Positions 46,090 to 58,547 of a stretch of DNA of 64,000 nucleotides are shown here, one piece after another (within the stretch, counting starts at the first letter, position 1; the number at the start of each line of letters is the position of its first letter). Where the stretch lies: assembly GCF_963583255.1 (NCBI RefSeq), contig NC_084808.1, positions 8,517,501 through 8,581,500 of the forward strand, in the 5' to 3' direction. The notes under the pieces were generated by a model that saw nothing but the letters and a program-made list of their open reading frames with translations, was not told the DNA's origin and searched no databases. This stretch comes from Pyrus communis (lineage: Eukaryota; Streptophyta; Magnoliopsida; Rosales; Rosaceae). The position numbers and the translations under genes are program-made.

Positions 46090-47031
46090 GTAAGCAATCA
46101 GGAATGGATTCCAGGCAGTCGGCTCCAGAACAGAAGACTGACTCCAAGTGCCTCTGATTGCTTTCGTTTACTTTGCCATGCGAGTAATAACAAGGGCAAA
46201 GGAAAAGATAGGGAAAGAGCATGATATGAGATACTTTTACTTTAGACCTTGATGATATGAGATACCTTTGCTTTTGAAGAAACGGCGAATGAAGCAGCAC
46301 ATGTATTTGTTGTGGTTGTCTCCACATGCTTCGATCGACCGTTTCCTTCTGCGTTTTTTTTTGTACTCCAGGTTTCTGGTATCTTCTTTGGGGGAGAAAA
46401 AATTGAGTATTTCAAGAGGCTTTGCTGGGAGTGCGCCCTCAGAGGTGAGGAAGAGTTGGACATTTTCTTCAGGTTTGCCTTGCCATAAGAGATGAAGGTC
46501 GACATATATAGAGATAATATCAAGTGGTGGTACTGTTCTTTTACCCTTGTCGACAAACGTTTTGATCCCGCAAATCCGGCTTTTTGAAATAGTGGCGCCT
46601 CTTCGATTTCTGAACGACGCCCCTTCGATTTCTGAACGACGCCCCTTCGCTTTCTGAGCGACACGTAGTAGTGCGGATGCGGCTCTTTTTGACAAAGCTG
46701 CACGCGTTTTCTGAAAGGCAGAGAAAGCGTCGCCGAACTTTGCGCTTGTCGGCTAAAGATGTGTAGTTGCGATGATGGCCTCCACGTGTTGTCTGAAAAG
46801 AAGAAATCTTTTGACAAAGTTGAACGCGTCTTCTGAAAAGCCAAGAAAGCTTCGCCTAACTTACGCCGGAAATTCCGGCTTTTTGAATCGGTGGACGCGT
46901 CGCCTTGGCTTTTTATGGAGCTATCGATCACCACAACAAACACACTCTGAAGATTTCCCATTCTTGAAAATCGACTCCGGCCCTTTGAGAATTAACTCCA
47001 TCCACCCCTTCTCTCTGAACACTTTTGAAAA

Positions 47032-47734
47032 ATGACTAACTCATCGAACCTTAGCTTAGATTTGAGTCTCAGCAGTGATCCGGTTGTGCCCCGTCAAGGT
47101 AATGTATGGCGCCCTTCTTTTTTATCTTCTAACGGTCCTCTTACAGGTGAGGACTCCATGATGACGGATGCAACAACAGCTACGATAGTAGCTAGGAACC
47201 TCCTCACTCCTAAGGATAGTAGGCTGCTTTCAGGACGGTCCGATGAGTTGGCCGTTCAAGAGTCCCTCGCTCTCAGCGTTCAGTGTGCAGGCGCTGTGTC
47301 CAACATGGGCCAACGCCTTCTTGCTCGCTCCCGTCAGGTTGAATCGTTGATGGCAGAGGTGGAAAGTCTCAAGCAGGAGATCAAACTGCTTAAGCACGAG
47401 AATAGAAGTTTGCACGTGCTTGCCAACAATTATTCGACGGGCATGAAGAGGAAGCTTGTAAGCTGCAAGAGTCTGAAGGTCGGATTCAAAATGACCGTCA
47501 AAGGTTTTCGGCTTTCCTCCAAAGGCACATTTTTCCTGGCTCTTCCAGCGTTTGGCCAAGTATTGAGGCCTCGAATGCTCTATCTTCGATGTTTCCCGCT
47601 CCGATGCCTTCCGCCCCGATGCCTTCCGCCTCGATGCCTTCTGTTCCGATGCCTCCTGCTTCTAGAGTTTTGCCAAGGAGTGGGGCTTCAAGCAAACAAC
47701 CTTTGTGAAAGTTACATTATTTTGCCATGTTATT

Positions 47735-47766
<32 letters not shown>

Positions 47767-47769
47767 TGA
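47032..47769 (+). pseudogene. Antisense coiled-coil ORF, copy E (frameshifted)
   Basis: The first ~142 residues match copies A and B through the coiled coil to KRKL. A one-base deletion near 47458 then shifts the frame, replacing the conserved DELQES segment and Pro/Ser tail with unrelated residues running into the poly(T) tract. The start reads MTNSSNLSLDLSLSSD. An intact N-terminal coiled coil could still be made. Confidence 0.7.
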
Positions 47770-47999
47770 ACATGCTTTGTTTTTATTCAGTGCATTGGGT
47801 TGCCTCCCAAGTAGCGCTTTCTTTTACGTCTTGCAGCCGGACGAAGAACCCAGTCACTCCAGGATATGTTCACGAATCGGATGAGAACTCCGAGTCATAA
47901 ACAAGTACCTAAAACAAGAAACAAAACAAGATTAAGAATCTGGAATAAAATAAAAACAAACGAAAATAAAACAATCCAAGGGATTAGCAAATTTTCTAA

Positions 48000-48017
48000 T
48001 CCCCGGCAACGGCGCCA
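48000..48017 (-). promoter_or_regulatory. tRNA-Asp primer-binding site of element E
   Basis: Same 18-nt sequence as in A and B, 5 bp from the LTR boundary at 48023. Confidence 0.92.
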
Positions 48018-48022
48018 AAATT

Positions 48023-50437
48023 TGATGCGAAAATTATACGCACACAAATTAAACCCTCTTTTCTTCAAATTGTAGTATATGTATAAGTAGGGATCGTTCT
48101 AGACCGGGGATTAGGAGGGATTGTTAACCACTTGGATTTGACTCAAAAACGTAAAAACAAAGTTAAAAATGTTCACAAAGACTCAAAGGACTCAAAACAA
48201 GTTCAAAAGACTCAAAACTGCTTAAAAACACTAACTAGGCAGTTTCTGACCTTAAACCCAATGTTGGACGAATTTAAGATTATGGCTTGATTCAAACGTA
48301 GAAACACAATATGAAACACTATACTAGACTCAAAGAATGCAAAACTAAACTTTAAAACACTAAAACAAACCAAAAGACTCAAAACAACACAAACACACTC
48401 AAATCTGCCTAAAAACCACTTTCTGGGCAGATTTGAGCACAAACACAAATTTGGACGAATTTGTGTAACAAAATGAATCAAAACACTTAGAAACACAAAC
48501 TAAGACACTTTCTAACTAAATTAGACAATAAAGTAAAGGGGGATTTAGGTTTTGACGAAATCTAACTAAATGGACAGATTGCAATTAAAACAGAATGGAA
48601 ATATGAATATGATGAAAGTATGGATGAATGCTACCTAAGGGGTTCATCTCCACACATGTTACACTTGCATAATAAAATGATTTCCAATTGCATTTCAATA
48701 AACCATGATACTCAACACCCCAAGTTAACCGTGATGCACTAATTAACCTTCAAATCTTCCTAACGTTATTGAATTGGATGGGTTAGCGCATACAACAATT
48801 CAAAACATTCCCCACAAGTCCCCTACATGATTGCATAATAGAGATACAAGCAAGAATCATTACGCTCTATGAAAATTATAAGTGTTGACGAGGCATTCGT
48901 TACTATGGAATACGCATGAAACTTATGCCAAGAATTCGTTTAACGCGATTGTTTATAAGCAACCTCCACTACTTGTGAATATAAGTTCGTAACTATTAGG
49001 TGAAACTCACTTATATTCTAGCGTCATATTCATGCATGAAAATTAAGTGTGCACTCTCAATAAACATACATAAATAAGTTATCAATCAAACAGTTAAACG
49101 AATTGAATCCACACTTATGAAACACAATTAGAAGTAATCAAATCAAAATGCAAGCATAAACATATATTTCGAATTTCCTCATAACTTTGAAATCAAAGAA
49201 ACACCTAAACATTCCAACAACTCAAACTTGAATTGTATGAACGTTTAGGCACTCTTCTCTTCCATTCCTCATACGTACAAAACAAAGAGTATTGAAATTA
49301 AACATAGAAATCAAAGAAACACCTAAACATTCCAACAACTCAAACTTGAATTGTATGAACGTTTAGGCACTCTTATCTTCCTCTTCGTTGTAGCACAAGG
49401 TCTAAGGATAGTTTGATGGTGTGAATGGTTTGGGGAGTGGTGAAAATGGAAGGATGGTGTTTGGATTGTAAGGGAGACTCACGGCACAAAGGGGGAAGTG
49501 TTTGTGGTATGTACAATGGATGAATTTCTGAAATGGAAGAGTGTTGTGACTGAAATATGTATGAATGAGAATGAATGCAATGGATGCTCATTTATAGGTG
49601 AAATGGGGGGAACATGACAGCTAGGTTATGATGATGAATGCATGTGCAAAGTTGGTTGAATGATTATGAGTGCATGTGGCTGAAATAGCATGTGGAATGG
49701 CTGGAAATGCAAGGAGAATGCATGTGCACGGTTTTGGGAGAGAATGGGAGTGCATGTGGCTGAAATGTTAGAGGAACAAGTGCATGTGGCTGCATTGTGG
49801 TGCAATGATTGAGGAACAATCTGAAAATGCAAGGTGAAATGAAGTGGAATGACAATGGCATGTGGAATGGCTGGAAAGTGTATGAAACTCACGGCAATGA
49901 TGGTGATTTTCTGGTGGTGAATGGTAATGCAATGTGTTTGCATGTGAATTAAAGCTATGTGAATGATTAGGGTGAATGTGCATGTGCTTTGACAGCTAGG
50001 ATGAATTAATTAAAGGGAGTGCATGTGGCTTGGCTGGAATGAATGGAATGCAATCTGAAATGGGAGATGGAATGGGATGCACGGCAATGATGGTGTTTGT
50101 GTGAAAATGTGTTGATGGTTTATGGAGATGCATGTGCAATGGATAAAGAAAAGGTTTAAATGTCCTAGAACTAAAGGGAACAAGGTTCCAACACTTTGGT
50201 CTTCAATTAGGTCTTCAATTAGGTCTTCAATTTCGTCCAACACTTTGGCTCCAAGCATAAGCTATCCATCCTTAGCCCAAAAGTGCTCCAAAAGTCTCCA
50301 AAATGCATCTTTTTGCTCCTTTAGCCCTTTGGACCTACAAACACACGAAAATAGCTTAAAGTACTAAAATAACTAAAGAAACATAACGTAAATGCACGAA
50401 AACAAGCCATTTAAGTCGCATGAATATGCTCCTATCA
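48023..50437 (-). repeat. Element E 5' LTR (right)
   Basis: 2415 bp. Differences from the left LTR include G/T near 41586 versus 48065, a C/T near 42137 versus 48625, a small change near 48708, and G/A near the right end. Confidence 0.92.
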
Positions 50438-50442
50438 AGCAC

Positions 50443-51878
50443 TAACACTGGGGTGCAAGTTTATGAGCTCTCAACACATCTCACATAATCATCAATTCAC
50501 ATAAACAATCTACAACTCACCTGGTACTTACATGAGCGTCCATCACGTCAAATCACAATATGCAAATATCATACAAATTCATAGTCTAAGCATAAATCAA
50601 TACGCATGGCATTTCAAACATAATTTCATTTAAATCGATTTTCTAGGAAATATCTCAAGTATATAGGTATATAGGTATATACGGAAAACCAAAAGCCAAC
50701 TTAGTGGTATGTGGAAGGGTCGTAGCCCCCAAGCCTCGATTGACTGCGCTCGTCCTGAGGATAGGTCTCACCTATATGCGAAACAACTATATAAACATTA
50801 ATTTAAAGCACATAAACGAAACTAGCTAATAACTTCTCATACATTGCTCAAATGGGGTGTTTGAATATACCAACATGATCTACTCAACACCACAAACATC
50901 CCCATATTTTTAGAAAAATTGTCCGATCACCCACACGCCGCCACGTGCTGGCCAAGGCACGGCCAGACGCGCCCCCACACACGGCCACGTGCCTGGCATG
51001 CCTAACGGAAAAGTTAACGCCATAAGGAATATTCTGTTAAAACTAACTTGACGCCATTAGCTACCGTTAGGAATATTCCATCAACTTTGATGAATATTCT
51101 CTTTTCTTCTCTGGTGAACCACCGGCAGCCGTCGCCATCACAGGAAATTGGAAAAATATTCAAAGCTTCATAGCTGACTCGATTTTCAACCAAAATTCAT
51201 GAAATTTTCACCAAAATGAAGCTTAGGATGAGAAGAACACATTCTTACCAATTTCAAGCCCAAAAATCCACGGGATCTCGTTGGAGAACCCTCGATAATC
51301 TGGCCAAATTTTCAAACTCGCCAACTCGACTTCCCGACGTCCAAAACACCTTGTTTTTCTTCTCCGAGCTTCATGAGAGTGTTCTAAAGCTTCCTATAAG
51401 CTTAGAATCTTCCAAAAACTTCACATTTACATGTGCATGAACAATCCCTCAAATCGGAGGTTATGGTTCTCGAGTTTTCCGACGGCTTCACATCCTCAAA
51501 ATGGTATCAATGAGATCGTATTGTTACAAGGAATACGAATATGACATCAAAAACCTTGATCCGTGAAGAAAAATGGCTGATTTGGGTGATGTTCGTACGA
51601 CTTGTACGGAAATGCAGAAAAATCCGAGAGGGAGGAGAGAGAGAGAGAGAGAGTTAACGGGTAAAGGTATGGGTGTGTGTGTGTGTGTGGTCCTAGTTGG
51701 CAACAAAACAACCAACCACAAACTAGGACAAATTTAGTTTCAATTGGGTCCAAACAATTAGGACTTAACATAAATTGGACCACAACCAAAACATATCACC
51801 CACTACACCAACTAACGTCCAAGGGTAATTTAGTCTTTTCACACCATCAATAAAAATAATTCGGGACAGGTTGTCACA
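50443..51878 (-). repeat. Element D 5' LTR, inner part
   Basis: Continues the LTR after element E and ends GGTTGTCACA. It is colinear with 34350-35755 of the left LTR, with a (GA)n run near 51636-51654 and a short (GT)n run. Confidence 0.9.
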
Positions 51879-51883
51879 AAGCG

Positions 51884-52172
51884 GGCCTTAGAAAAACATT
51901 TGTAAAAAATTGTATAAAAAGTGGTGCCACAGATTTCTCCCATACATATCATTCCAATTTTCTATTATTTTACAAAGGGCAACTTACATAAAACGGTTGA
52001 CTATTATTGAGGGGAACAACTTACATGGCAGAGGTTCAACGCGACAAGGCGTCCCATACTAATGAACCAATATCATGTGGACAAAAACTTATACATGTTT
52101 TTGTTTCATCGGCACAAAGACGCTACCAAGCAATGAACTCGTGCCATGTAATTTTTTTTACTAATTAAGTAA
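51884..52172. other. Unassigned sequence right of element D
   Basis: No reading frame or recognisable element. It is host target sequence of chromovirus D. Confidence 0.4.
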
Positions 52173-52692
52173 GAGCATCTTAATAGTGCAGGCAAACAAA
52201 ATAGACAAAATTGTACAATAATGGTTGATGTGGCAAAAGTGCTTACTTGACGTGGCAAAGTTGCTTACTCAATTACCTCAAGAGAGAAAAAAAAAAAAAA
52301 AAAAAAACCGCGTCACTTTAGTAAAATAGGCAAATCAAGTAGACAAATTTTTATTTTATTATTTATATCACCTTTAACATCTACTTTTATCTTTTATTTT
52401 TTGTCTTCTTCCTCCACTTGAAATACTTTATTATAGAAAAAGACATGGATGCGATTTGATTATAATATGGAAATAGGTGACATTACCTACTTTGGAGAAA
52501 TAGGTAAAACTAAGACGTGGCAGCAACACCCATCTCTCTTAACATGTGTCAGCATCTCCACCCAACACGTAATTGAAGGGTAAATTAATAAATTAATTGT
52601 TTAATATAAAAATTAAAGTAGTTGTGGACAATAATTTTTTGTTGGCTTTTAGAAGAGAATAATTTGCCTACCTAATTGACTACACCATTGAA
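52173..52692. mobile_element. Possible degraded MITE
   Basis: The left side has GAGCATCTTAATAGTGCAGG followed by CAAACAAAATAGACAAA. The right side, read in reverse, has CTTCAATGGTGTAGTCAA followed by GGTAGGCAAA. These form imperfect inverted ends of ~30 bp. The interior is AT-rich and non-coding, with a poly(A) run at about 52286-52307. No target duplication was confirmed. Confidence 0.35.
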
Positions 52693-52770
52693 GCAAATTT
52701 TGCCTACATAATAGTTTAAAATGAGTTTGTCTACTCATGTGACTTCATAGGCTCGTATCCTATTGAAATA

Positions 52771-52928
52771 AAAGGAAAACTAATGAAAATGACTTGAAAA
52801 CTTTGAGTTTTAACGATAAGGACAAAATAAAGGGTAAAGTGAATAGTACCAGGATTGACTTTTTAGTGTAAAAATGTAATTTTTCGTTAAAGTGAATAGT
52901 ATCATAAGTTTTTTGTTAAAGTTCCCTT
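52771..52928. mobile_element. Short Malus/Pyrus-type interspersed element
   Basis: About 158 bp containing AACTTTGAGTTTTAACGATA, AGTGAATAGTACCAGGATTG and a repeated TTCGTTAAAGTGAATAGTA motif, ending GTTAAAGTTCCC. I recall this sequence as very common in apple and pear genomic DNA, where it behaves like a MITE. That recollection is the basis for the family call. Confidence 0.55.
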
Positions 52929-53498
52929 GAATAAAGGATGTGAAAATGAGAACACCTGAATATATTAAAGGCATACCTTTTTAATATGAAATTAAGGACT
53001 TACTTTTCATTATATGAAAGTACTATTCATAGTAGAGAATTATTTATTCTAAAATGCTTCCTAATCTTTTTCTTAACATGAGATCAACTACAACCCAAAC
53101 TTTTTTTCTTAAATATCTCCAACTTATATAACTCTCCTTACAAAAAGAAAAAGAAAACATATATAGGCCTCAAAAAAAAAAAAAAATTGTTGTAGGATTA
53201 TATTACTGAGGGATAAGATAAGGAGAAGGCTGGCAGCAGACAAAGAGAATATAGAGTATGAAAGCTCTTTGGTGTGCTTTATCACCCTATTGTGCCTTTA
53301 TTTATAGTAATAAAAAGAGAGAATCTTTGCTCTCCAAGTAATACAATTACAACTAGAAAACTCGTAATAGTGGGTAATGGAAGGATACAGAGAGGTGGTA
53401 GGGATGATAGCTGGGGTTTTTGTTTAATTATTTTATTTTATTTTCATATTATTGGATTTTAATCTTTTATTTAAAATAGGTAAATAATTAAAATGTTC
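52929..53498. other. AT-rich spacer
   Basis: No supported gene. A TATTTATAGTAATAAA stretch near 53298-53313 may be part of a decayed LTR, but no boundaries were found. Confidence 0.4.
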
Positions 53499-53506
53499 AT
53501 ACAACG

Positions 53507-54932
53507 TAGGGGTGGGCAAACGGGTAATGGAACTGCGGGTCGAGGTGAGCAATCTAGGTTTAGGGCGGGGCGATGACAACTAAGGGGTGGGCGGAGTCTA
53601 AATACTGAGAAGAGCGGGGCCCCGGGCCGGCCCGTTTCTTAGTCCATTATCTAGGATCCTATCACCCAGTCTGTAACTCGACTTTCTTTTGTCTCCTCTG
53701 ACCCACATACTCTCTGTCACTCGTCTTCTCCTCCTTGACCTCTATGACATCAAACTCAGAACCGCCACTGCCGTCGCACCACCCATCTCTCGATTCTCCT
53801 CCTCAACAACATCCCAAACTCAAAGAACCCAGGTCCTAGAACCACGATGGCTTGATTAGCTTGTCCTCAACAAGATCACGTCGAACTCTACAGTCCCAAG
53901 CAAAGAGGACGAAGACCCCCATCATCAGCGCCTCGAGATTGTCAAACACCACCATTGTCAGCGCCATGTGAATCGAAATCGACCACCATGCCCTCTATTC
54001 TTAGTCTTCCAGTGTCTCCTCCCATATCTTAATTTTCTGCAAGATTTGGCATCTGGCCCATCTGGGTTTTCATTAATTTGCAGGTATGGTGGGAAATTTG
54101 AGATGAGTTTTTTTTTTTTCCTGAATTTGTTGTGGAGTTTAGACTTTAGTCTCATCCTTCTTCGATTTTGTTTCGAATGTTTAGATTAAGGAAAAATTGA
54201 AGGACAATGTCTCTTGCATGTTGTTATATGTGTAGGGATCTTGCAATTGAAGGGTATAAACCTATATCCCTTTTGTTGATTTTGAAAAGGAACTAGAGAC
54301 AAAGTGGAACGCATTGATTTTGAGTCTAATATTGAAATGGTATAAATCTAGATCCCTTTGTTGATTTTGGATACATGGTGCCATGATTTTATATGTATGG
54401 ATCCACAGGTCCAGAAATTTATTGTCTAAAAAAAATTGTTGAATCAAATGATGGCTGAATCATTTTGGTCACCAAAAACTTTGTTCTCTGTCTTATCTAT
54501 GAGTCCATGATTTTATGAGCATGCATCCACGGGTCCATAACTCTATAGATTTATTGATATGCTTTGCAAGAGCAGCGAGGTCTGGCATGGTGGTTTGCCT
54601 CAATGCTTCAATGCAGCGAAACGGAAAAAGGTGGGTCGAGAAAGTTTGGATTTTGCCTTTGTTTTTGGTCCAACAAATGAGTGGTGGTGGATGGATTATG
54701 TTGAACCTCGCGCAGGGATTGCAACTGCTGTAAAAATTCAATTTTTTTTTTTTCCAAAAAAAAAGGACCCGTGGACCTGACTCAAACCGGTTCGTTTCAA
54801 GCGGGTGGGGTTAGGTCCGGTTCCTCTATTAAATTTTTATGTACCCACCCCGGCCCAGCCCTTTTCTTTTAAACCTGGGTCCGGTCCGGTCGCTTAAAAT
54901 TTGGGCCCGGGGCCAGCCCATGCCCAACCCTA
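53507..54932. mobile_element. Non-autonomous hAT transposon, 1.43 kb
   Basis: The ends are TAGGGGTGGGCA and TGCCCAACCCTA, inverted repeats matching 11 of 12 bases. They are flanked by a perfect 8-bp duplication ATACAACG (53499-53506 and 54933-54940), diagnostic of hAT transposition. Both subterminal regions are rich in GGCCCG/CGGGCC motifs. The interior (~53650-54760) is of a different composition, with Ser/Pro-coding stretches and a repeated TCCCTTTTGTTGATTTTG motif. It encodes no transposase, so it depended on a partner element. The interior may be captured host sequence. Confidence 0.9.
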
Positions 54933-54940
54933 ATACAACG

Positions 54941-55644
54941 TCAACGATTTAACAATTTATGTAACCAAGTTAACTGAACATAGTAAAGTGAGATAACAAA
55001 CAATGAGCACAAATGGTAAAGTAACAAAAGACAATGTAGGGGCTAAAGTCAAATTTTGTGTGGAGTACAAATGTTATAGCTAAAATAAGCCCTCAGGAGG
55101 AGATTTAAATATCTTTCTCAAATATTTCTTAGAGGTGGACATGACAACATATACAATGGTTGAACTTGGACATCAATAATAACTGTATTTTGTTTTTTTT
55201 TTTTATATACAATTTTTCTTGTTCTACTGCAAGATACATGTACTATGACTACAAGTTTGTTAAGATTCCCAAAAGATTGTTGTTGTAGTGGCACCTTGTA
55301 AGGGTGGGCACTGTTTAGTTTAGTCTAGCTCACTCCCCAAATCGAAACCTAAATTGAATTATTGCGCCTAGTCTTGAACCCAAGACCAAAAATTTGCAAA
55401 TAGAAACCAAACCAATTCAAATTTTGGTTTTTTACAATCTTGATCTTGATTTGTCTTTCGTTCATTCAACCTTGACGTCTCTTGTAACACTGTTGGACCA
55501 TCTCATCTGCAAAATGTGGTGGTTATATAAGTGGAGGTTGTTACGTGATGGTATAGCGATGATTACAGCCATGGGCATGCGAAGAAGTAGATGATGGTTG
55601 TGATGATAGTTGTGGAGTTGATGACAGAGTCGATTGTGGTGGGG
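54941..55644. other. Spacer between the hAT element and the solo LTR
   Basis: No gene recognised. The right end becomes GT-rich (GATTGTGGTGGGGGTGGG), which is the integration target of the solo LTR. Confidence 0.4.
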
Positions 55645-55649
55645 GTGGG

Positions 55650-57644
55650 TGATAGGAGCATATTTATGCGACTTAAATGGCTTGTTCTCGTACATTTACG
55701 TTATGTTTCTTTAGTTATTTTAGTTCTTTATGCTTCTTTTGTGTGTTTTCAGGTTCTAAGGGCAAAGTATGCAAAAGGATGCCTTTTGGAGCCTTTTGGA
55801 GCAAATTAGAGATTGGAATGGATATCATATGCTTGGAGCCAAAAGGATGGACGAAATTGAAGACTTGAAGTAGGAAAGTTAAATCCTAAAAAGACCTCAT
55901 GTTTGAGCATCATTGAAAACTCCTACGCATTTTAGAACACAAAAACAACATTCCTAGCAACCTTAGGACATTGTCGTGTGTTTCCTTGTGTCTCCCTTCC
56001 TTGCCATGCAAGGAAGGGCTTTGTTCCCTATTTTAAATACTTAAACACTACCACTTATCATTCACCACATATCATTCACCACTTATCATATCATACATTC
56101 ATTTATCACTTATCATAATCATTCACTTATCACTTAACATATCATACACTTATCACTTATCACTCATAATCACCTACAACATCCACCTACTTCACCTACA
56201 ACATCCACCTACTCACCTACAACATCCACCTACTTCACCTACAACATCCACCTACTTCACCTACAAATGACATAGCCATATGTTCCCTCCACTACTCCTA
56301 TAAATACCCTTGCATTCATTCATTCATGGACATCTCATTTTCATACACAACACATTACAAACACATTCTCCCTTCCCTAGCCGTGAGCTTCCCATCTCTC
56401 CCCTTATAATCCAAACACCATTTTTCCATTCCCCTTCCACTTCTACACCACTCCTCATCCATTTCCATAATCCCCCAAACCTCACCTTAGACCTTGTGCT
56501 ACAACGAAGAGGAAGAGAAGAGGGCCTAAACGTTCATACAATTCAAGTTTGAGTTGTTGGAATGTTTAGGTGATTCTTTGATTTCAATGTTTCATTTTAA
56601 TTCTCTTTGTTTTGTGCGTATGAGGAATGGAAGAGAAGAGTGCCTAAACGTTCATACAATTCAAGTTTGAGTTGTTGGAATGTTTAGGCGTTTCTTTGAT
56701 TTCAAAGATATGAGGAATTAAACCCCCTTTAGCTAGGGGGTGATTCGAAACTATGTTTATATTTGCAATATGAATTGATTAACTTTCGTTGGAATTTCAT
56801 AAGTTGTGGATTCAATTTGTTTAACCGTTTGATTGATAACTTATTTATGAATGTTTATTAAGAATGCGCGCTTAATTTTCATGCATAAATATGACACTAG
56901 AATATAAGTGAATTTCACCTAATCGTTATGAACTTATATTCACAAGTAGTGGAGGTTGCTTATAAACAATCGCGTTAAACGAATTCTTGGCACTAGTTTC
57001 ATGCGTATTCCATAGTAACGAATGCCTCGTCAACACTTATAGTTTTCATAATGCTTAATGATCTTTGATTGTATCTTTATTGTGCTTTTCACGTAAAGGA
57101 CTTTTGGAGAATGTGGTGAATTGCGTTGCGCTAACCCATCCAATTCATTAACTTAAGGAAAACTTGACGGTTAATTTAAGCGGACCTAATTAACCCGGAG
57201 TGTTGAGTTTCATAATTTATCGAAAGACCAACTGAGAATCAATCTTGTATGCAAGTGTAACATGTATGGAGATGAACCCCTTAGCTAGCATTCATCCATA
57301 AATTTCATATTTACATTCTGTCTAGTTTATTAACTTGTTTCGTTATTTCAATTTTCGTAAAACCTCAATCCCCCTTTTGCTTTAATGTTCATTTTAGTTA
57401 GAATTCAATTTAGTTTGTGTTTTTAAAGCATTTTGAGTTTTTGGTTTGTCTTAGTGTTTTAAACTTTAATTTTGTATTCTTTGAGTCTAGTTTAGTGTTT
57501 TAAACTGTGTTTTTAAGTTTTTGAGTCAAATCCAAGTGATTAACAATCCCTCCTAATCCCCGGTCCAGAACGATCCCTACTTATACATATACTACAATTT
57601 GACGAAAAGAGGGTTTAATTTGTGTGCGTATAAATCACGCATCA
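55650..57644 (+). mobile_element. Solo LTR of the A/B/E Tat-like family
   Basis: 1995 bp, starting TGATAGGAGC and ending ATCACGCATCA, flanked by a perfect GTGGG duplication (55645-55649 and 57645-57649). It lies in the opposite orientation to A, B and E. It shares the tandem array and downstream sequence with the B LTR but differs at many positions, so it is older. TATAAATA at 56299-56306 and two direct copies of a TTCATACAATTCAAGTTTGA motif are visible. It was left by LTR-LTR recombination. Confidence 0.93.
56299..56306 (+). promoter_or_regulatory. TATA box of the solo LTR
   Basis: TATAAATA, conserved in the A, B and E LTRs on the minus strand. It marks the U3/R boundary region and could still start transcription toward the CNGC gene 3.8 kb away. 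Confidence 0.6.
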
Positions 57645-57649
57645 GTGGG

Positions 57650-58542
57650 GATCACAAGGTGTGGTAGTGACAATGGTGACGGTTATGGTGGCTTACATGG
57701 TTAAATAATTTTTTTTGTTTGTTAAATTCCCACTCATGAAATTAAGAGAAAAGTTAATTAAATACATAAAATTAAATTAGAATTTGAAGGTCTTAAATTC
57801 CAAGTTTTTTAACAAAAAATTTCTAAATTTTTATGTTTTAAAATCCAAATAAGGATTTTGTTTTTGTGTTTGTTTTTTTTTTTTTGTCAAACGATAAATC
57901 TTGTTAGATTAGATGTTAGATTAGCCATCGATGAGGTTTGAACTTACAGTGAATAGTTTTGAAAGAAACTTAAAAAAAAGAAATTGAAAGCCTTCCCCAT
58001 ATTTCTGTCTATTAGACAACATTAACAATATTTGGCGGATGACTACTATTGAGAAGGAATTTCATATTAATAAGATGAGGAACCTTGCATAAGTTTATAA
58101 GTAAATTAAGCTACTTTTTATATAAAACCAATTAATTTTATGACGGAACTTTGACTTTCTTCAATTCTAATTGATATAAGTTGATAAGATAAGCATTGTG
58201 AAATTAGGTTTTTGGTAAAAAATTATATTTTGTTCATCCTGAAGATGAATTATAATAATATTCAAAACCTAAAACATCCCCTACCCACTAACAATTCAAT
58301 TGTGATTAACATACAAAAATTCAAGTGGGCCCACATCCGTCAATGGAATTGATATATGTCAACAAATTGACATATATAATATTATTGTTTAACTGTCATA
58401 ATAATTATATTAAATATATTTAGGTGTGTATCCAAAGATGTTTGTTAAGGCAATGGCTGAAAATCCTTAGAATTTTAAGATAGTTTATTAAAATTCTTAG
58501 TAATTCAGATGTATTCAATTATGATTTTAAAGAAGTTTATAA
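57650..58542. other. AT-rich spacer
   Basis: No reading frame of note, RNA gene or bounded repeat was found. Confidence 0.45.
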
Positions 58543-58547
58543 CATTC

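Larger units (their letters stand above)
41544..50437 (-). mobile_element. Tat-like non-autonomous LTR retrotransposon, copy E
   Basis: 8.9 kb flanked by a perfect AGCAC duplication (41539-41543 and 50438-50442). The 5' LTR is 48023-50437 (2415 bp) and the 3' LTR 41544-43959 (2416 bp). I counted only about five differences in the stretches compared, so it is the youngest clearly bounded insertion. The interior is laid out like copy A, with no gag remnant, and its antisense ORF is frameshifted. Confidence 0.92.
33444..51878 (-). mobile_element. Tekay-type chromovirus (Gypsy) D, interrupted by element E
   Basis: Minus-strand Gypsy element with a clean 5-bp duplication AAGCG (33439-33443 and 51879-51883). 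The 3' LTR is 33444-35755 and the interior 35756-40696. The 5' LTR is 40697-41543 plus 50443-51878 (split by E). The primer-binding site is TGGTATCAGAGCC (40681-40693). The domain order gag, protease, RT, RNase H, integrase, chromodomain is complete and defines a chromovirus; the large LTR and chromodomain fit the Tekay/Del clade. Frameshifts, stops and lost catalytic residues make it non-autonomous. Confidence 0.92.

Noticed and set aside
53200..53460. Possible LTR fragment with TATTTATAG and a 62-aa frame
   Set aside because: No TG/CA ends, duplication or partner copy was found in the window.
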